Positions 21,960 to 32,742 of a stretch of 64,000 bases of DNA are shown here, one piece after another. Both the position numbers and the translations under genes were made by a program. Location: contig CALNXK010000008.1 in the NCBI GenBank assembly GCA_942486035.1, positions 3,046,001 through 3,110,000 on the forward strand. Reading direction: 5' to 3'. The notes beneath the pieces are model-generated. The model worked only from the letters and a program-made list of their open reading frames with translations, was not told where the DNA came from and made no database searches. Position 1 is the first letter of the stretch; each line of letters begins with the position of its first letter. This DNA is from Porites lobata. Its lineage: Eukaryota; Cnidaria; Anthozoa; Scleractinia; Poritidae.

Positions 21960-23150
21960 GTGACGACCGAAGCCATCAGAGTATGGGGAAAAGTTGGGGT
22001 TGATTCCCCTCAGTACTTGGTTTTACCGCTCACCGTGGAACCTTCGAAGTCAAGACTGTGCTTAGATGCTAGATTTTTGAATTTGTGGGTGAAGGACATG
22101 CCATTTTCACTTGACAAGTTGGCGGATGTTTCCAGGTATATTTATAAAGGTTCCTTCATGACTAAGTGTGATGATAAGTCCGGGTATGATCATGTCTTGC
22201 TCTCATCAAGTTCTCAGACCTATGTCGGTTTCGAGTTCGGAGGATTTTGGTTCGTGTGTGCGACGCTCCCTTTTGGATAGAAGATTTCTCCATGCATTTA
22301 CCACACTATAGGGCTCGCGGCGTCTGGGTATCTGAGAGCACAAGGTGTTCCTTGTTCTCTCTATATCGATGATAGACTAAACGGCGAAATTTTAACGTCT
22401 ACGCGTCCTTGGTCGGTACTTCCTGCGTATAGACAGCCTGAATATAGATTTAAAGCGGCGCTGGCGGCCATTTTCTGTGTCCTGTCAGTCTTGGTGGATC
22501 TCGGCTACACCATTGGCATTAGTAAATCTGTGTTATTTCCGACTACTGTAGTGGAGTACTTGGGTCTTTTGGCGGATTCGACGAAGCAGTCATTTCTTGT
22601 TCCCAAAAGGAAGATTGGATCCTGGGCTGCTTTGCGGGAGCAAATTTTGGCTTGTAAAAAGTATGTAAACATCAAGACACTGCAAAGATTTCAAGGGAAA
22701 TGTATATCGTTTTCGCTGGCAGTCCCTAGGGCGAAATTATTCATAAGGGTCATTAGTTCTGCCATTGCGCATGCTTCAGCAAGTGGTCAAGGAGGGCTTT
22801 CGCCTTGTTTACGAGAAGAACTTTCTTATTGGCGGTTTTTGGACTCATGGGAGGGTTGGTGGAACTTCTGGCCACTCTTTTGACTTGATGGCTTTAGACT
22901 CTAATGCTGTAATTGGACGGTCTGGTAGTTTACTTCCACATTTTACTCCTTTTCCGAGTTCGGATTTTCGGGGCGTCAACTTATTTTCTCAGAATTTACT
23001 GGAGACAGAGGACATGTCTAATCCGTATGTTTTTCCGCCGTTTGGTTTGGTGGGTCCGGTTTTAGAGTTTTTTTACAGTTTCCAAATTCCGCTCACCATT
23101 GTTGTTCCAGAGCTTTGTCCGTATCCGTATTGGTGGCCTTAGCTAATAGC
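21960..23150 (+). pseudogene. DIRS/Ngaro reverse transcriptase - RNase H region
   Basis: RT motifs are readable: VEPSKSRLCLDARFLN, a divergent DDKSGYDHV box, FGFWF-like FGGFWFVCATLPFG, and the catalytic YIDD at about 22363-22374. An in-frame TAG at 22278-22280 falls right after LPFG. The downstream frame (22491-22883) holds the thumb and start of RNase H (GYTIGISKSVLFPT, VEYLGLL), then shifts frame at about 22765-22880. The gene is broken. Confidence 0.8.
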
Positions 23151-23367
23151 TCGCTCTTCAGCTAGAGTTTGTCTTGGCTCACAGAGTACTATGGGAGTTA
23201 TTTTGGCCCCCTCTAAAGTAGGCTACAGTCCTGCCAAGTGCATGTTTCCCCTTTGGGCGTGTAGAGTATCTCGTTTTTGACTTGAGTGCGCAACTGCAGT
23301 TGACAATGATGTATCCTTTTTATTCTTTCAGCGTTTACCTCGAGTTCCTAAACTGTTTACTCCCTCG

Positions 23368-24673
23368 GTGGCTTGTCCTAAATGTTCCTACGCCAACGAT
23401 GAGTTGTTTCGGTTTTGTCAACAGTGTGGCTACGTACGGAAGGATGTCCAAGAACATGGAACTGGAGGGCCATCTAAAAAACTTGAAGTTGATAAGAGCA
23501 AAATTTCTGAACGTTTGGCTCAGTTGTCTCAACATCGAGGATCATTGCGTTATGTGAAACAGAAGACTGCGCTCGGGTGTGAGTTTGTGAATTTTTTGTC
23601 CCATCTTGCAACCCCCAAAATGCTTGCTTCAGCCTTGCCAGAGGATGTGACAGCGTTCTTAGTATGGAAAGATCGTGGGGGTAAAAGGCGCGTTCATCTT
23701 CCGGAATGTCTACACCTTTTTAGTCAAAATGCTAGTACGAGTTTTTGTGGATGTCCCAAGAGACTGGCCTTTGGTACGGTTGATGCTTTAATAGGAAAAC
23801 TGCGGGCAATTTTTGCTGAACATGGCAGAGGTACGGAATGGCAGTCGATTTTGAACTTTGGCAATCCGGCGGCGGATCGCTCGGTTAAAAGATACTTGGT
23901 AGATGTACGGGAGGAGCAGCTGAAAGCAAGAGTGGTTCCACGCCAAGCCGATCCTATTTTCCAGGGTGATTTGGTGATCCTAGCCCGTCATATTCATTTC
24001 AAAATGTTACATTGTGCGACGTTAACTCCGAGTCAGATCTATATTTTCGCGAGAGATCAGGCGATGTTTAAAGTCCTATTTTTTGCTGGAGATCGTGCCG
24101 CAGATTAACTTTTATCCAAGACAAGAGACATTTTACGTTTTCCTGATGATTCAGGATTCCTGTTTAATCATTTATGGACGAAAACATTAAGATCGGGTGA
24201 CTCAAACGTGTTCGCCCTTAAGAGAGGTTCCAATCTGTCCTGTTAGAGGACTTGAGTTGTATTTTGATGTTTGTAAATCTTTAACCATTAAACTCTGTCC
24301 GGGTTTTTTGTTCCGTTCTGTAACTAAATCTGGAAATATTTCACCTAAGCATGTGGATTCCGAAGCAGCCCAGGCTAGATTAAGTGTATATACTACTTCA
24401 CTGGGCGACCAATTATCTGGTGACCGTTATACCCTTCACGGTTTTCGTAGTGGGGCGGCGGTTTCTTTAGCTTTGTCAGGGGTGAGTTTGCGTGAGATCA
24501 TGGACCATGTTGGATGGAAGAATAGTTCGACAGCCTTGCATTACATCAAATTAAGACAGGCGGTAAATCCGGCAGGTGCGGCTGCAAAGTTGGCAGATCT
24601 GAATGTCGAAATTGGAAAGACATATATGAGTCTTAATAATTTGAAGGGTTTTTCTCAGGCTTTTCGCGAGTAG
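23368..24673 (+). pseudogene. Tyrosine recombinase of the retrotransposon, with N-terminal zinc ribbon
   Basis: The N terminus has paired cysteines (ACPKCSYAN..FCQQCGY), a zinc-ribbon-like module. The YR core follows: the first catalytic Arg is in FAGDRAAD (about 24090), after which a TAA at 24106-24108 and a frame change break the gene. The second half (24197-24673) has the HGFR box (His 24437, Arg 24446), HVGWKNSSTALHYIKL with the H/W position, and the Tyr nucleophile at 24542-24544. The enzyme class integrates a circular cDNA by strand exchange. Confidence 0.85.
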
Positions 24674-24787
24674 GTTTTTGGAATGAATGAGGATTGGGAA
24701 GAGAGTTAAATTAAAGAGATGATTAAAGAGAGTTGTGTTGCATTATTGACTGTGTAGTATTTTGAGTATGGCACTGGGATTGGGGAA

Positions 24788-24856
24788 AGCCAGAGCGATT
24801 CCCCATACCTTATCTACATGTCATGAATAACAATATCCAGGGCAGAATATTACACT
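24788..24856 (+). repeat. Split direct repeat B1
   Basis: Contains ccagagcgattccccatacc and ends ..tattacacta. Repeated at 25076-25146. Confidence 0.85.
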
Positions 24857-24990
24857 ATTCAAAGTCAATTTGAATTGGTAATAAATGCCCTGGGGATGAA
24901 TTAATGATATGCAAATATTCATATAAAAGGCAAACACGTGCTCCTCATTGTGCACTCTACTCTAGTCCGCGGAAGCGAACAGTTGGCGCC
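24857..24990 (+). repeat. Split direct repeat A2
   Basis: Near-identical to A1 (19038-19171); it starts directly after B1 and ends ..cagttggcgcc. Confidence 0.85.
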
Positions 24991-25075
24991 CCACCCGCCC
25001 TCCCTACGAGGAAGCCGGGTTTGAAGTCTGGGCCACCTACCGGATATCTTCTGAGCCTGGTTTGGGCTTGTCCCA

Positions 25076-25146
25076 GGCCAGAGCGATTCCCCATACCTTA
25101 TCTACATGTCATGAATAACAATACCCAGGACAGAATATCACACTAT
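25076..25146 (+). repeat. Split direct repeat B2 (3' terminus)
   Basis: Copy of B1; the last bases cacactat form the junction with MITE sequence. Confidence 0.85.
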
Positions 25147-25329
25147 CTTAACCGAAAAAATATAAAAAAAAAACTTTATTATGGGTTGCTCTTTTTCATA
25201 CAATTTATTAGGTATCCAGCTCACAGTTTATCAGGAACATTTTGAGCATAAGTAAAACTACTAAGTAACGATTTTAGGGAAGAATTGACCCAAAACAAGT
25301 AAATCGTCGTGACGTAGCCCCATTAAAGA

Positions 25330-25420
25330 GTATTACTTTCCGCGGAAGCGGTGCCTCAACGTACTTGTTAACGAAACAAGTACGTTGAGGCACGGTAATC
25401 GTGGAAAGCAGCTTGTAATT
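25330..25420. repeat. Hairpin-forming repeat
   Basis: GTGCCTCAACGTACTTG (25351-25367) and its exact complement (25377-25393) form a 17-bp stem with a 9-nt loop. Outer words ctttccgcg / cgtggaaag extend the pairing. Confidence 0.6.
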
Positions 25421-25554
25421 TAAGTTTACGTTTAAAGTAGGCTATTGTGTAGTCTGTAAATCAGTCTTATCTATTGCAAGCATATTGACATATATTTCGT
25501 TTTTAATATTTATAGCTGATAAATTGTCCGTGGATAAATAAAGACGATCTATCT

Positions 25555-27838
25555 CTCGCTCCTTCCCTCCCTCCTTCTGTTCGTCCGTCCACCCATCCAT
25601 CCATCCGTCCATCCATCTATCCGTAAAGGCCTATCGTATTTAACTACATTGAATTCCACGAAACAGTTGAATAAGATTTCCCTGGTTGAATTATTAAACC
25701 CAAAACATACAAGAACGCAGTTATTATCCATATGCATCTTTGGATTGATCTTCTGGTGTGCAGAGTTTGCCAATGAAGTATCTTCAGTGCCTCTGATCCT
25801 GACGAATATGGTGGTACGTCAAGGACAAGTCTCGCTGCCTTAATTTGGAGGGTCTGCAGCGAGTCCATGAGGACTTTGTTGTTCTTATCTCCCCATACTA
25901 AACATGCATATTCCATAATAGGAAGCACCATAGTGTTAACATAAACTATTCTAATGTCCATAGGTAATAGATGTTTTATACGTTTCAGAATACCGAGTCG
26001 CTGAGTTACTTTACTTCGGATGTTTTCAATATGTTCACTCCATGTCATGTTTTCATTCACAATGACTCCTAGATACTTGAAAGATTTGACTCTTTCAAAG
26101 TACTTGCAGTTGACAGAGAGTTGAATATTTTCTATCTTCTTCAATTGGCCCGGTGTCCCAATCAGTATGAATTTAGATTTCTCAACATTAAGTGTAGTTT
26201 ATTTTCATTTAACCATGTCGCAATACTTCCCAGATCAGTATTCAATTTATTTTGGAGATCACTTGCACAATTAGAAGAATAGGAAATAGCCATGTCATCA
26301 GCAAACATTGTCATTGTTGTATGTCTAGTTACCTCGTGAATGCCATTAATGTATACCAAAAACAGCAAAGGCCCAAGGATGGACCCTTGCGGGACACCAA
26401 TGGATACTTTAGCGGAACAAGACATCTCATTGCCACAGACTGTCCTCTGCATCCTACCTCTGAAATAAGAATTAAACCATTGAAGAGTTGTTCCAAATAC
26501 ATCTAGAAATTTCAGTTTCTTAATCAAGATGTCATGGTTCACTGTGTCAAAAGCCTTCTTCATATCCAAAAATACTACTCCTGTCGTTTGTCCTTTATCC
26601 ATTTTATCAAGAAGGGTGTCAGTAAAGTTAATTAATGCTGATGCTGTCGAGAGCTTGTGACGAAAACCATACTGTGCATTTGTCAGTAAATTGTTTCCCT
26701 CTAAATAGCCATAAAGCTGAGTGTGGGCAGCTTTTTCAATGATTTTACTTATTGTTGGTAATATGGATATTGGTCTGTAATTATCCTTAGAAGACTGGTC
26801 ACCACCTTTGAACAAAGCTGTGACTTTTGCTGATTTCCATGTTGCAGGAAAACATCCTTCTTCAAATGATTTATTTATAAGTAAAGTCAAGGAGTGTGAA
26901 ATGACTTCAGCAGCATCTTTCAGCAAGCGTGCACTTATTTTATCTAGACCACATGCTTTGTTTGTTTTCAAGTTTTTGAGGATTTCTTTGACAAATCTCT
27001 CATTAACGGCACGAAATTTAAAACTATGAGTGTTATTAGAGACATTCATGCCATCTCGAAATTGATTGTCAAATGCCTTTGACAATAGCTTTCCTATGGA
27101 CGAGAAAAAGTCATTGAAAATTTCGGCAATTGTTTTGTTGTCTTTGCACAATTCACCATTATTAATAAAGCATAGATGTTTGAGGCTTTGTTTCCAGGAA
27201 GAACAGACTTAATGGTCCGCCACATTTTTGAACTGTCATTTTTGCTTCACTGATTAATTGACAATAATAGTCGGACTTTAATTTGCGTTCTTCAGAGTTT
27301 GCTTTGTTACGTAATTTTCGATAGATGCTCCAGTGATACTTGTTATTTCCATTAATAGCCTTTTTATGATGATAATCTCGATCCTTTCGTAAATCGATTA
27401 AGTCTTGATTAATCCATGGATTTTTGAAACCTTTCACACGCTTGAACATGATTGGGGCGTGTAAATCTGCTATTCTCGAGAAAAGACGTTCCCGTAGGAA
27501 TACACAATCATCGATTTCACTAACACTGTCTACAATAGACCATGGAACTTGTTTTAAGTCATTAACAAAAGCATCTTTGTTGTAGGATTTATAACTTCGA
27601 AATTCGAATGACTTTGGTGGAGCGTTTGTTACGCCGCTTTTCATTACGCAGAAGACTGTACAATGATCACTGAGTGAAGTGTGCAATACTCCCGATTGGA
27701 CTACTCGGTGTTCAAAATTAACAAATATTAGACCAATCGTTGTTCTTGAGTACTCAGAAATTCTTGTTGAGTCTTGAATGATTTGTTTAAGATCGTATTC
27801 AAGGGCAAAGTCTTTCAAGGCTCGAGAGGAAGAATTTC
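25555..27838 (-). mobile_element. 5'-truncated non-LTR retrotransposon (L2/CR1/jockey-like)
   Basis: Read on the minus strand: C-terminal part of an endonuclease domain plus linker (27818-27162), then RT (27151-26162) with DNYRPISILP, VVFLDMKKAFDTVNH, GVPQGSILGPLLFLVYIN and FADD (26294-26305), then the C-terminal region (26144-25644) in a third frame. Two frameshifts separate the pieces. The 3' end runs into a ggatggac-type simple repeat (25559-25622), a microsatellite tail like those of L2/CR1 elements. The 5' end stops abruptly against a Penelope relic, as expected for incomplete reverse transcription. Confidence 0.85.
25559..25622 (-). repeat. Microsatellite tail of the LINE
   Basis: Irregular GGATGGAC/GGATGGAT units on the minus strand directly after the LINE 3' UTR. 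Confidence 0.6.
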
Positions 27839-27841
27839 TTT

Positions 27842-28105
27842 TTGATTTACATGATACAAAGCAACCACTGCTCCAAACAATACATAGGTGAAACCAAACG
27901 ACTCAAGGACCGTTTCAACGAACACCGCCATCTAATATCTTTACCCACCACAGTCTTAGAACACTTTCTTGCTAATGATCACTCAGAGACAGTGTACGAA
28001 AAGCTGGAGAAGCATACCTCGAATTCCAGTAAATCAAGCTCCTCAACTTTTCAGTTTCATTTTCCTTTGCAAGCATGCGCAAGATTAACTAGTTTTAGAA
28101 AATGA
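27842..28105 (+). pseudogene. Penelope-like element GIY-YIG endonuclease fragment
   Basis: In frame: LIYMIQSNHCSKQYIGETKRLKDRFNEHR, i.e. the GIY-YIG pair (LIYMI..YIG), a Cys/His pair before it and the R..EH box, a hallmark of the C-terminal endonuclease of Penelope-like retroelements. The start used here has no ATG and upstream sequence is replaced by the LINE, so it is a relic. The tail of the frame degenerates into Ser-rich sequence. Confidence 0.75.
28021..28105 (+). repeat. Direct repeat with 29346-29435
   Basis: ttccagtaaatcaagctcctc..cagtttcattttcct and the downstream 'ttttagaaaatgatgtaat' recur at 29346-29435, 1.3 kb away. Confidence 0.7.
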
Positions 28106-28307
28106 TGTAATGTCATCTGAATAAAAAAGGAACAGCAAGACAGAGAAGTCATTTACAAAGCACACTGTCATCCTTCAAGAAGTACCGAATGTGAATGGTG
28201 AGTATCTGACATTTTGAATTAATTCATGTCGTCGAATTTATTTGTCACTGACTCTCTACTCTCTGAAAATGATTTCCTTTCACTTCATCTCTGTCATCTT
28301 TTTACAG

Positions 28308-28427
28308 TATAACTATAGTGATACCGTCGCAAACGATATCAGACGATGAACTCCGGCGACAAGTAAAACAATTCAAGTTAACTGAATTTCAATTTCGCTT
28401 TCCTGCGCGTACAAGTAAGGTCAAGTA
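28308..28427 (+). other. Possible orphan exon
   Basis: A pyrimidine tract and acceptor (catctttttacag) precede an open stretch, ITIVIPSQTISDDELRRQV.., of 39 codons, followed by a consensus donor (caa|gtaagt). No partner exon with matching phase was found and no homology is recognised, so it may be chance. Confidence 0.2.
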
Positions 28428-29345
28428 AGTAAAACCCATTTATATTTTATGGAATGGTATAACATGATATGTATCTGTTGCTATCGAACGTTGCTGTGAG
28501 ATTTGTTACGCCACCCCACCCCCTTGCCCCATTAATTCAATGGGTAATTTCCGAGCCGTTTCACCAACTTCTTTTTCCTACCTAGCCTAAAAGCAAAGTT
28601 TCTGTGATGGTTATTAGTTTAACTTAGCATGTGAATAAAAACTACTTTTCATTTTAAAAAAACTTCGCACTTGAAGTCGCTTTGAAAAGGAGGCTGGTGT
28701 GAACTGCCAGTTTTCCCGGAACTGCCGTGACAACGAAAATACACTAGAAATAGCCTAAAAGGGTACCCGCAACCTAATCGCTGAATAAAATCTGGCCATT
28801 TGAAGGGTTTATTCTTGGTTTGCACGTCACGCAATAAGAAGATAACATAGCTTAGATTTCAAGACAAAAGTCCAAGAAATGGCGGGCTTGCGCGGTCTTT
28901 GTCTGAAGAGAGCCTGCCTGTGAAGTCATCTGCTGTGAACTGCCCCAACACTTTTGACCAGGATTGTAGAAGTGCTTTAAAAACAATTTTGTGATTTATG
29001 CGAGTTCGCGCTCGAGAAGTACATGTCATGGATTATTACTGTCCTTTTATATGGTTTCATGAGGTCATGTTTTAAACATAACAAGAATGAGACCGTGAAA
29101 AAACAAGTAAGATAGAAATATCTCTCCGGGATGAACTGAGGCAAAGCCCCTAGAGATGCCGTCACGGACCTTCCTGTTTATTAGTTGGGAAAATTCAGGG
29201 AAAGTACCCTAAAAGCAGTGTTCACGTGCATTAAAAAAACAAAGAAAGGTCAGTCTCCGATATCGATTGAACTATGATTGAACTAAGGCCCGGGGGAAAA
29301 TTCCTTTAAACTGTGGACATTTTTTAATTGCGGAAAACCCCATGA
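28428..29345. other. Intergenic; eroded MITE at about 28545-28700
   Basis: Gggtaatttccgagccg and later 'aacttcgcacttgaag' plus 'ggtgtgaactgcc' match in order the ends and core of the TAGGCC-type MITE at 35426-35599, but are much diverged. The rest has no supported feature. Confidence 0.35.
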
Positions 29346-29435
29346 AAAAGGACTTCCAGTAAATCAAGCTCCTCAACTTTTCAGTTTCATTTTCCTCTGC
29401 ATGAGTAGGACTTATTTTTATTTTAGAAAATGATG
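29346..29435 (+). repeat. Direct repeat, second copy
   Basis: See 28021-28105. Confidence 0.7.
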
Positions 29436-29934
29436 TAATCTGATCAGTACAAGAGTGGTCGAGAGAGGTGCACCGTTAGCGGTGTTTCCTTTAAATAGAT
29501 GAGCAAAAGCACGTTAATTACGTTTACGTGAACTTTTCCAAATTTGAGGATTGCTAGGGATTACGAGTTCTTTTTTCAGACACCGTCAAACTAAGAGACA
29601 AAGATATATTGACAGTTTTCAGTTAAGGCTCCCGTGTTGTAAATGATCTCGGAACACACAATTACACTACTTCGTTGCTCACTATATATTGTTCATTTCA
29701 CTAACAACTCCAATCTCACAATAAACCTAAATAAACTCATAATAAGGCTTCCATCACGACAACGTTAGGTAGGAAGTGTATTATTAGAACGAGTGTGATG
29801 GAACGAGTGTCAGCAGGGGACCCCTAACACCACAATATTAGGGAATTCGATCAACCACTAAGCCTAAACTGCATTGTTTGTCCAAATAACTAGATCGACC
29901 TACCGCTCTCGCTATGATTGGTTCATTCCATTAA
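29436..29934. other. Intergenic, no supported gene
   Basis: No feature supported. Confidence 0.35.
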
Positions 29935-31132
29935 GGGTAGCTTGGAAAAGCCGGAATGATGAAATTCGAAATACGCGGAATACTCATAATACTATAATAT
30001 TATTAATAAATTAATAAACTAATAAACTAATAACTAAAAACTCGCGTCATAACCACTGGCACCACCCAAAGGTGTCTTCTCTCAAGTCCCGGAATCCCAA
30101 CGTCAAAATTTCAGACTTGACATCTTTGTTACACAGGATAGAAGGAGGTCTTCTCGTTTCCAACGAGATGGCACGGGAGCTATGGGAGAGGGGTGGAGAT
30201 TCAATATTTCGTTAAGTCTTTCGTCCCCGGCGTGAATTCGTGCAATTAAGAAGAAAGAAGAAGAAGAAAAAAAAAACAAATGGGCAAAAGCTAAACGGAA
30301 CTAATTTTCTTTATAAACATTTTGTTCATATTTTCCTTTACAACCGCCACAATTTCCTTCATTTGAAAAAAGACAAGCTGGTATATTAAACATTCCTCTC
30401 AAATTAGGATTGCGCTACTAAAGGTCAACATTTTTTGTCAAGAAGTTACCCGATCGGGGTTAGAAAAGGTTTCAAATATGTTTATTTATACGAAGGATAT
30501 TCCAATCAGCCGACACTGTCATGCGTAATCACGAAATATTTGAAATCATGCAAAGAGATTAGAAATATTTAATCCAGAAAAACTGTGACTGGGTTCCTTA
30601 AGTTTTTTTACTTCATCGGGGTTAGGAAAATAAAATGTCCCCCCTTCATGTTCTATTCGATTCTTGTGGCCTTGTTTCCGCTCCGGTAATCTACCGCTGT
30701 GTCTCTTAAGAAATTAAAGGCGGGATGCTATTGTTGCTATTATTCGTCGAAACACAGCGTACTATGTTTGTTAGTGCAAGGAATAGAAGTGCACAAACAT
30801 ACAAAATAAAGTGACATACGGATCTCATGAAGCCATGGGGTCGGTTCACATCTAATTGAATTACTATATGTTGTGATCTTCATCCGACTGTGATTTTTAG
30901 TTACACCCCCCCCCCTTCCTCCTCCAACTCCGACTTCCTCTAAACAACAACAACAACAACAAAACACACGCTTCAATTTGATACACATACTCTCGAACAG
31001 CTTAACTTACCTATTGCGCGATGAGAAATGATGACACTTTTCAATTCCTTTGTTTATTTATATCATTTGGAATATTCCGTTTTCCGGGTTCTGAATTCCG
31101 TCATTCCGGCTTCCTGCTTTTCCAACCTACCC
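29935..31132. mobile_element. Possible non-autonomous transposon with imperfect TIRs
   Basis: GGGTAGCTTGGAAAAGC..GGAATGA at the left resembles the complement of the right end (GGGTAGGTTGGAAAAGC..GGAATGACGGAATTC). The 1.2 kb between has no transposase and contains an AT-rich run of 'taataaa' words near 30000 and a CA(A/C) run near 30945. Confidence 0.35.
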
Positions 31133-31195
31133 GATCCTGACAATTTCCTTATCTGTCTCTAGAAAAGACAATAACGCGGGCTTGAAGTGCTCAGT

Positions 31196-31936
31196 ATCAT
31201 GAAAAAAATCAGTTATCGTTTTTCTTCACATTTCGAAAATAATTCTGTTGAATGCTCAATGGGTGAAATTTTCTGCAGAAATTTCGAAAGGAAGACTGTT
31301 TATTTCAATTGCATTTTTTAACGGTCAGCCATTACTTGGTGCGTTTCCGACCGATAAGCCCTCATACAGCTGCATCAAAGAGAAAGTGACGTCATTTACT
31401 CACTAGCGTAAAAATGCAGTGTGTGGATGCGACTTACATGTAATTAGTAGGTAAAATACAAATTTGACAATAGACCCTATTCATAAATGGCTGCCTTTAA
31501 ATAATTCTTTTGTTTGTATTCAAAATAGCCTCACTAACCTCGTTTGGGGTAACAAATTCTTAAGAATTTTGATCTTTAAAACGAGGTTAGTGAGACTATT
31601 TTGAAAACAAACAAAAGAATAATTTGACGGCAGTCATTTTTGAATAGGATCTATTTGAAAGCCAAAAAAAATCCCGTGCTGCTTGCTAAATAAGCCGTAA
31701 TCACACTCCATTTTTAAGCTAGCGAGTGGATGACGTCACTTTCTCCACGATCCAGCTTTCTCAGGGCTTATCGGTCGGAACTGCACCAATTACTGGCGGA
31801 CGGTTAAATAAAGAAATGCCTGTGAAAATAAATAGTCTTCCTCTTGAAATAATTGTATAAAATCTGGCATGCCGAACATTCAGCCCAACTACTTTCGAAA
31901 TGTGAAGAAAAACGAAAAGTGATTTTTGATCGCAGT
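31196..31936. mobile_element. 740-bp imperfect palindrome (long-TIR foldback)
   Basis: Arms share gtttttcttcacatttcgaaa, ggaagact.tttatttt, ttccgaccgataagccct and gagaaagtgacgtca in mirrored order. The inner stem aacgaggttagtgag / ctcactaacctcgtt is nearly perfect around 31565. Non-coding. Confidence 0.7.
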
Positions 31937-32043
31937 AGCACGTTGACGTAACTGATCAATATTCAGAATGTGATAGAGCCAGCACCATCCCGGAAGAGCC
32001 GTGTTCATGAGCCACTGATCTTCGTTTTCAGAAATTTCCTTTA
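31937..32043. other. Spacer between palindromic elements
   Basis: No feature supported. Confidence 0.3.
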
Positions 32044-32250
32044 CAGTGCGACGAACTCAACCGGGGCCATCCACCAATCGCAGGTCACGGTCACAACAAA
32101 GGCGTCTGACTTCGGTAGTTCGTTAGCCAATAAAACCCAGTCACAACAAAGGAGTCTGACTTTAAAGGTTCATTAGCCAATCCAAAACGAGAATCGTTGC
32201 TTTAAGTTTCAAACTGTCTGTGGCCCCAGCTGAGTTCGTTGCACTGTAAA
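32044..32250. repeat. Inverted-repeat element with internal CCAAT-bearing direct repeats
   Basis: TTTACAGTGCGACGAACTCA..GGGGCC at the left is mirrored by GGCCCC..TGAGTTCGTTGCACTGTAAA at the right. Inside are two direct copies of gtcacaacaaagg.gtctgactt followed by ttagccaat (about 32088 and 32139). An AATAAA lies just beyond, at about 32270. MITE or an LTR-like piece. Confidence 0.5.
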
Positions 32251-32742
32251 ACCTGTTCTCCTGATAGAATAAAGATGATTAAATCAAGAACCGACTCATT
32301 TATTCACCATATTCGATGATCTGTGCATGGATGCTGCATAACAAACTTGGACTATAACTAAAGATCAATCAAGCTGATGATTTTATTTTCATCATTCCAA
32401 GATACATCTGACACTGGGGTAACAGCTTGGATGCAGCTGATGAAATAGTGAACTGTTCACCAAAAGAGAGAAATCTTACATCTCCTTCAATGATACCAAA
32501 TGAACTTTGGCTCATCTGAAAGTCACACACACAATCACCATATGCAGAAGCCACTAAAAGCAATTCTAATTCGTAATACCACTTTCTTGACCTTCAGCGC
32601 ATGACAGAATTCCTTGAGACATGTATAGCAGAAAATAACGCAAATCTTACCCTTTCCGCAGATCCCCTCATTTTTTCCCAAATGTTCCTAGCGATAGTGC
32701 CAACTAACATTAATATTGTGAGAAGGAACACGAGTATAATCC
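32251..32742. other. Intergenic, no supported gene
   Basis: No feature supported. Confidence 0.35.

Larger units (their letters stand above)
19038..25146 (+). mobile_element. Degraded tyrosine-recombinase retrotransposon (DIRS/Ngaro/PAT group)
   Basis: The layout is A1 - gag - RT/RNase H - tyrosine recombinase - B1 A2 B2, the split-direct-repeat arrangement typical of Ngaro and PAT elements. There is no DDE integrase and no target-site duplication (left flank ..catgct, right flank tcttaacc.., matching the continuous empty site), as expected for YR-mediated insertion. RT and YR each carry stops or frameshifts, so the copy is not autonomous. Confidence 0.85.
18827..25322. mobile_element. MITE (copy 2) split by a DIRS/Ngaro-type retrotransposon
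   Basis: The left terminus GGGGCTATGTCACGCC (18829) and right terminus cgtcgtgacgtagcccc (25320) are inverted. The left part (18865-19037) and right part (25147-25322) are collinear with the uninterrupted copy at 11.34-11.76 kb, so the 6.1 kb between them was inserted later. Confidence 0.65.
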
